A DNA stretch of 58,246 nucleotides. Source: Lapidilactobacillus mulanensis (GTDB lineage Bacteria > Bacillota > Bacilli > Lactobacillales > Lactobacillaceae). The stretch is from contig NZ_RHOW01000012.1 in the NCBI RefSeq assembly GCF_003946215.1, positions 1 to 58,246 on the forward strand, in the 5' to 3' direction. Shown one piece after another: positions 54,466 to 58,246 of this stretch; position 1 is the stretch's first letter, and each line of letters opens with the position of its first letter. The position numbers and the translations under genes were made by a program. The notes beneath the pieces are model-generated. The model saw only the letters and a list, made by a program, of their open reading frames with translations. It did not search any database and was not told where the DNA came from.

Positions 54466-54897
54466 ATGAGTATGGTGTTGTTAGAGGTAACTAATTGGAC
54501 AATTATTAATATTATATTGATCCTAGTTTTATTGTATATGTTTGGCAACTGGGCGATCGTGAAGCTGCGTGGACGACGCGCAGGCGGTGCCTTGGATTCT
54601 GCGGAGTTTGAGAAAACCATGCGTAAAGCACAGCTAATCGATCTGCGTGATAAGAAGGAATTCAAGGCGGGCCACATTCTAGGTGCCCGCAATATGCCTT
54701 CCGTTTCTGTGAAAACATGGGAAACCGAATTGCGTAAAGATATGCCCGTGTATATGTATGAGACCGGTGAGAACATCTCGATCCGAATTGCCTTGCGTTT
54801 GAAAAAAGCCGGCTACACCGACGTTAAGTGGCTTAAAGGCGGCTATGGTAAATGGGAAGGTAAAGTTAAGAAAGACGACAAAAAGTACGACGATTAG
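54466..54897 (+). CDS. Membrane-anchored rhodanese-like protein without catalytic Cys
   Basis: Protein of 143 residues. One N-terminal TM segment (about 9-28) is followed by a rhodanese fold with QLIDLRDKKEFKAGHILGARNMP. The loop that normally holds the sulfur-carrying Cys reads VYMYETGENIS, so Cys is replaced and sulfurtransferase activity is unlikely. It resembles Bacillus YqhL in type and location after glcK. The ATG at 54466 has AAGGA 5 bases upstream; the ATG at 54460 is too close to it. Confidence 0.9.
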   Translation: MSMVLLEVTNWTIINIILILVLLYMFGNWAIVKLRGRRAGGALDSAEFEKTMRKAQLIDLRDKKEFKAGHILGARNMPSVSVKTWETELRKDMPVYMYETGENISIRIALRLKKAGYTDVKWLKGGYGKWEGKVKKDDKKYDD

Positions 54898-54933
54898 TTT
54901 TTCTGCACTTGCCTGTCCGTAAATAATTAAGAA

Positions 54934-54982
54934 AACAAAAAAACGAATGATGAGATTTCTCAATCACCATTCGTTTTTTGTT
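54934..54982. terminator. Bidirectional terminator
   Basis: AACAAAAAAACGAATG pairs with CATTCGTTTTTTGTT, with a TGAGA/TCTCA upper stem. It separates the rhodanese gene and the convergent DUF3042 gene. Confidence 0.88.
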
Positions 54983-54998
54983 ACAAATAATTATACAA

Positions 54999-55178
54999 TT
55001 AGCCTTGGTGAGCCGCGTGACTTTTACGATTTGCACGTCTGCGGTTATCTTCGACTTTGCTATCGAATTCTTCTTGTGGTTCGATAACGGCCTTCTTGAA
55101 TGCGTATAATGAACCTGCAACCGCACCAAGTGTTGTTAAACTACCGATTAAGAGTCCTTTTACAAAATGTTTTGCCAT
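54999..55178 (-). CDS. DUF3042 family small membrane protein
   Basis: Protein of 59 residues: MAKHFVKGLLIGSLTTLGAV, then a glycine/alanine TM segment and a charged tail with KAVIEPQEEFDSKVEDNRRRA. This is the DUF3042 pattern of Lactobacillales; function unknown. GGAGG lies 8 bases before the ATG at 55178, which rules out the longer open frame. Confidence 0.88.
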   Translation of the reverse strand: MAKHFVKGLLIGSLTTLGAVAGSLYAFKKAVIEPQEEFDSKVEDNRRRANRKSHAAHQG

Positions 55179-55355
55179 CACAATGACCTCCTTAGAATTC
55201 GCGCGTAAAATAAAATAGCGTGATATCTCAATAACCATATTATCGCTTATTGACACCTAATTAGCAATTAAGAACCAATGAAGTATTCGAAAAAACATTA
55301 AATTCGATAATCATGAACAGTTTCGAAAATATTTAGAATAGAATCGAGGGCTATC

Positions 55356-56282
55356 ATGAAGCCAAAAGTTCTTGTGATCGTTGGACCCACCGCCGTCGGA
55401 AAAACAGATCTCAGTTTAAAACTAGCTAAACAATACCACGGTGAGATTATTTCCGGTGATTCACTGCAAGTTTATCGACACTTAGATGTTGGTACCGCCA
55501 AAGTGACGCCGACAGAACGCCAACAAGCGCCTCATTTTTTGATCGATATTCGTGATGTGGACCAACCTTATTCGGCGTTTGATTTCAAACAGTTAGCCAC
55601 ACAAAAAATTGAAGAAATCACACAACGGGGTCATTTGCCAATTATCGTTGGTGGAACTGGACTTTATATTGCCAGTTTACTCAAGAATTTCACTCTAGGC
55701 GGCGATGCCGATGATCAGGCGCGCTTACAAATTCGTCATGAATTGGAAAAAGAGCTTGATCAAGTCGGTGCACAAAAGATGTGGACACAATTAGCGCAAC
55801 TTGATCCGAACGCGGCTGCTAAAATTCCGGTTCAAAATTCACGACGGACTATTCGTGCCTTAGAAGTGATCCGCCAAACTGGTCAACTTTTTTCTGAACA
55901 GGAACAGGCGGCACAACAATTCGATGCCTATTTAATCGGCTTGAATACGAGTCGCGAATCGTTATACCAACGAATCGATCAGCGGGTTGAATTAATGATC
56001 GAAGCGGGGTTGGTGGATGAAGTTAAATGGTTGTTCTCACAAGTTTCGACGGAAAGCCAGCCAGCCAAGGGAATTGGTTACCGCGAATTTCCGGGTTATT
56101 TGAGTGGGAAACAAACTTTAGCACGAACAATCGAATTAATTCAGCAAGATTCGCGCCATTATGCGAAAAGGCAGCTCACTTATTTTCGCAATCAGTTACC
56201 GACAAACTGGTTTGACTTGATCGAAGATCCGCAGGCGTTAAAAGCAATCAAGCAAGAAATTGAATTGTGGTTGCTTAAATAG
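55356..56282 (+). CDS. miaA: tRNA dimethylallyltransferase
   Basis: Adds a dimethylallyl group to A37 of tRNAs reading UNN codons. It is 308 residues. P-loop IVGPTAVGKTDLS (near 7-19), SGDSLQVYRHLDVGTAKVT, DIRDVDQPYSAFDF, and the NSRRTIRALEV block are all intact. Late motifs KGIGYREF and HYAKRQLTYFR are present. GAGGG lies before the ATG. It is next to glnRA, as in many Firmicutes. Confidence 0.97.
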   Translation: MKPKVLVIVGPTAVGKTDLSLKLAKQYHGEIISGDSLQVYRHLDVGTAKVTPTERQQAPHFLIDIRDVDQPYSAFDFKQLATQKIEEITQRGHLPIIVGGTGLYIASLLKNFTLGGDADDQARLQIRHELEKELDQVGAQKMWTQLAQLDPNAAAKIPVQNSRRTIRALEVIRQTGQLFSEQEQAAQQFDAYLIGLNTSRESLYQRIDQRVELMIEAGLVDEVKWLFSQVSTESQPAKGIGYREFPGYLSGKQTLARTIELIQQDSRHYAKRQLTYFRNQLPTNWFDLIEDPQALKAIKQEIELWLLK

Positions 56283-56317
56283 TCTGTTGTTTCACTTAAA
56301 AAAAATAATTGGTCTGA

Positions 56318-56370
56318 TGTTAGCTTTCCTGACATTAATAGTTGCATCTAAAACTGGATGTTGATATGAT
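56318..56370 (+). promoter_or_regulatory. GlnR box and glnRA promoter
   Basis: TGTTA-N7-TGACA at 56318-56334 fits the GlnR/TnrA consensus TGTNA-N7-TNACA exactly. Just after it are TTGCAT (56342-56347) and TATGAT (56365-56370) at 17-base spacing. The box ends 7 bases before the -35, so GlnR bound there could repress glnRA when glutamine is plentiful. Confidence 0.82.
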
Positions 56371-56394
56371 TGAATACATTAGGAGTGAATGATT

Positions 56395-56763
56395 GTGGCA
56401 TATGAACAATTGCGTGCTGATTTGTCGATTTTACCAATTGGTACGGCTATGAAATTGACCGGATTAACAGCCCGCCAAATTCGCTATTATGAGGCCAATC
56501 AGTTGATCAAAATTGTGCGTAGTGAAAGTAATCAACGTTTATTCTCGTTGGTGGATTTGCAGTGCTTGATTCAGATCAAGAATTTATTGCATGACGAGCA
56601 CAATGTGGCGCAAGTTCGTCAGCTTCTAACGCAATTGGACGTACAAAATTCCGAGCACCATGACAGTCAATTGCGCCAGACTTTACAGGATGAGCTGTGG
56701 TTGGCCAGTCCGTTCAGTCGCTCGCAGTCGGGTACGCGCCAGAGCCCATTCTTCAAGCCATGA
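56395..56763 (+). CDS. glnR: MerR-family nitrogen regulator GlnR
   Basis: Repressor of glutamine synthetase and nitrogen genes, activated by feedback-inhibited GlnA. It is 122 residues. The MerR HTH reads PIGTAMKLTGLTARQIRYYEANQLI (about 17-41), and the C-terminal tail ends SRSQSGTRQSPFFKP, a region that controls its activity in Bacillus. The GTG at 56395 is 8 bases after AGGAG; an ATG two codons earlier is nearly on top of the site. It is 47 bases before glnA. Confidence 0.95.
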   Translation: MAYEQLRADLSILPIGTAMKLTGLTARQIRYYEANQLIKIVRSESNQRLFSLVDLQCLIQIKNLLHDEHNVAQVRQLLTQLDVQNSEHHDSQLRQTLQDELWLASPFSRSQSGTRQSPFFKP

Positions 56764-56810
56764 TCATCACGACCAACGGATTTTAATCTATAATTAATTA
56801 AGGAGAGCTT

Positions 56811-58148
56811 ATGGCAAAAAAAGTGTTTACAGTAGACGAAATCAAGAAGATCATTCTCGATGAAAATGTCCAATTTTTAAGATTGATGTTCACCGATATT
56901 AATGGTGTGATCAAAAACGTTGAGGTTCCCGCCGATCAGATCAACAAAGTGTTGGGCAACAAGGTCATGTTTGATGGCTCCTCGATCGACGGTTTCGTGC
57001 GGATCGAAGAGAGTGATATGTTGTTGATTCCAGATTTGTCGACGTTTTTGATTTTCCCCTGGGGATCTGAACATGGGAAAGTTGCACGCTTGATTTGCGA
57101 TATCAACACGCCTGAAGGTGAACCATTTATGGGTGATCCCCGGAATAATTTACGGCGGATCGTTGCCGAAATGAAGGCGGCTGGTTATAGTAGTTTCAAT
57201 ATTGGACCTGAGCCCGAATTTTTCTTATTCAAGCTGGATGCTAATGACAAACCAACACTTGATTTGAACGACGATGGTGGCTATTTCGATTTTGCGCCAG
57301 TCGATTTAGGCGAGAATTGTCGTCGCGATATTGTGCTTGAGTTGGAAAAAATGGGCTTTGAAGTTGAAGCAAGTCATCATGAAGTCGCACCAGGACAGCA
57401 CGAAATCGATTTTAAATATGCCGATGCTGTGGAAGCTGCGGATAATATTCAGACGTTTAAACTTGTGGTCAAAACGATTGCGCGCAAACATGGCTTGCAC
57501 GCGACTTTCATGCCTAAACCACTGGAAGGTATTGCCGGTTCTGGAATGCACATCAACATGTCATTGAGCAATGAATCTGGAAATGCGTTTTACGATGAAA
57601 ACACACCCGACAAACTTTCAGCAGAAGCTAAACATTTCATTGCTGGTTTGATGGCGCATGCGCGTGCGTTGACGGCAATTAATAATCCGAGCGTCAATTC
57701 ATATAAACGCTTGGTGCCTGGATTTGAAGCGTCAGTTTACGTGGCTTGGTCTGGTCATAACCGGTCACCATTGATCCGCGTTCCGCAAGCACGCGGCCTT
57801 TCAACGCGACTGGAATTACGGAGTGTCGATCCAGCAGCCAATCCATATTTAGCGATCGCTTCGATTTTAGCTTGTGGCTTATCTGGATTGAGCGAGAATT
57901 TACCTGTTCCTGAACCGATCGACCGCAATATTTATGGCATGACTTCTGCAGAACGTCATGAAGCTAATATCACCGATTTACCATCGACGTTGCATAACGC
58001 CTTGAAGTCTTTGGAAGCTGACGAGGTTGTTAAGGGTTCATTGGGACCGCATTTGACGCAGAGTTTCATTGATTCCAAGCGACTCGAATGGAATTCATAT
58101 CGCCAAACCGTTTCAGATTGGGAAAGAGATCAATATTTATCTCTGTAA
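56811..58148 (+). CDS. glnA: Glutamine synthetase type I
   Basis: Makes glutamine from glutamate, ammonia and ATP. It is 445 residues, the length of the Gram-positive GSI-alpha form. Visible blocks: [27 protein letters not shown] (metal and glutamate site), [37 protein letters not shown] and [12 protein letters not shown]. It lacks the adenylylation loop of the GSI-beta type, so control is by feedback inhibition and GlnR. AGGAGAG lies 6 bases before the ATG. Confidence 0.98.
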   Translation: MAKKVFTVDEIKKIILDENVQFLRLMFTDINGVIKNVEVPADQINKVLGNKVMFDGSSIDGFVRIEESDMLLIPDLSTFLIFPWGSEHGKVARLICDINTPEGEPFMGDPRNNLRRIVAEMKAAGYSSFNIGPEPEFFLFKLDANDKPTLDLNDDGGYFDFAPVDLGENCRRDIVLELEKMGFEVEASHHEVAPGQHEIDFKYADAVEAADNIQTFKLVVKTIARKHGLHATFMPKPLEGIAGSGMHINMSLSNESGNAFYDENTPDKLSAEAKHFIAGLMAHARALTAINNPSVNSYKRLVPGFEASVYVAWSGHNRSPLIRVPQARGLSTRLELRSVDPAANPYLAIASILACGLSGLSENLPVPEPIDRNIYGMTSAERHEANITDLPSTLHNALKSLEADEVVKGSLGPHLTQSFIDSKRLEWNSYRQTVSDWERDQYLSL

Positions 58149-58184
58149 AAAAACAACAGACAAAAAGCGCGAATACTCAGTTGA

Positions 58185-58236
58185 AGTGCTTCATAATTGT
58201 TAGACAAACAGTCTAATGATTGTGAGGCACTTTTTG
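58185..58236 (+). terminator. glnA terminator
   Basis: AAGTGCTTCA..AATTGTTAGAC pairs with GTCTAATGATTGTGAGGCACTT around an AAACA loop; TTTTT follows. Confidence 0.85.
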
Positions 58237-58246
58237 TATGGTCAAA

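Noticed and set aside
58195-58216. Second GlnR box after glnA
   Set aside because: TGTTAGACAAACAGTCTAA lacks the TNACA half at the right spacing and is part of the glnA terminator stem.

Overview
The window is chromosomal core DNA from a low-to-moderate GC Gram-positive of the Lactobacillales, most likely the family Lactobacillaceae. This is inferred from the gene set and its order (ecsAB-trmB, ytpP-ytpR-murC, polA-mutM-coaE, nrdR-dnaB-dnaI-thrS-infC-rpmI-rplT, yqeG-to-yceD, pheST-mltG-udk-greA, liaFSR, rpmG-fthC-rhomboid-yqgQ-glcK, miaA-glnR-glnA). Further support comes from Bacillus-type T-box leaders, strong GGAGG ribosome binding sites and frequent TTG/GTG starts. I cannot name the species. 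There is no prophage, transposase, rRNA, tRNA or CRISPR array.

Layout. 1-2.0 kb, minus strand: PrsA foldase, a YtxH-like protein and a HIT hydrolase. 2.2-6.0 kb, plus strand: EcsAB ABC transporter, TrmB, and a DUF998-like membrane protein with an AbrB-like N-terminus. 6.1-9.1 kb: a small unknown, a thioredoxin-like protein, YtpR and MurC. 9.15-9.48 kb: a noncoding repeat region. 9.6-20.4 kb: DNA replication and repair (polA, mutM, coaE, nrdR, dnaB, dnaI), then thrS behind a Thr T-box, then infC-rpmI-rplT behind an L20-type leader, with infC starting at a rare ATA codon. 20.5-23.2 kb: an esterase, an aldo-keto reductase and a zinc-free MDR oxidoreductase. 23.4-29.4 kb: a nine-gene ribosome, NAD and RNA-modification operon. 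29.6-33.5 kb: gnd and a CsrRS/ArlRS-type two-component system. 33.6-36.9 kb: YidC, acylphosphatase, an rRNA methyltransferase, an HD protein and an HxlR regulator. 36.9-43.3 kb: Phe T-box, pheST, mltG, udk, greA. 43.6-46.0 kb: liaFSR envelope-stress system. 46.2-51.6 kb: a YfhO-type glycosyltransferase and a class B penicillin-binding protein, divergent across a hairpin array. 51.8-58.2 kb: rpmG, fthC, rhomboid, yqgQ, glcK, rhodanese, DUF3042, miaA, glnR and glnA.

Most coding content is conventional. The unexpected structure lies between genes. (1) The yfhO-pbp2B interval (48.9-49.38 kb) is a regular ~118-bp-period array. Four long imperfect hairpins are separated by a conserved 21-bp linker. 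Three different primary sequences keep the same fold: the same order of stems, a 1x2 bulge, a 1x1 mismatch and a 7-8 nt loop. This looks like selection on structure. (2) A separate noncoding repeat family, beginning GTAGCTTGTTAGTT, occurs three times. One copy follows murC and contains a 61-66 bp tandem expansion. The other two flank liaFSR in opposite orientations, and one of these also has 11-bp terminal inverted repeats. Both are my best candidates for undescribed elements. All reading was by eye; no alignment, folding or database search was run.
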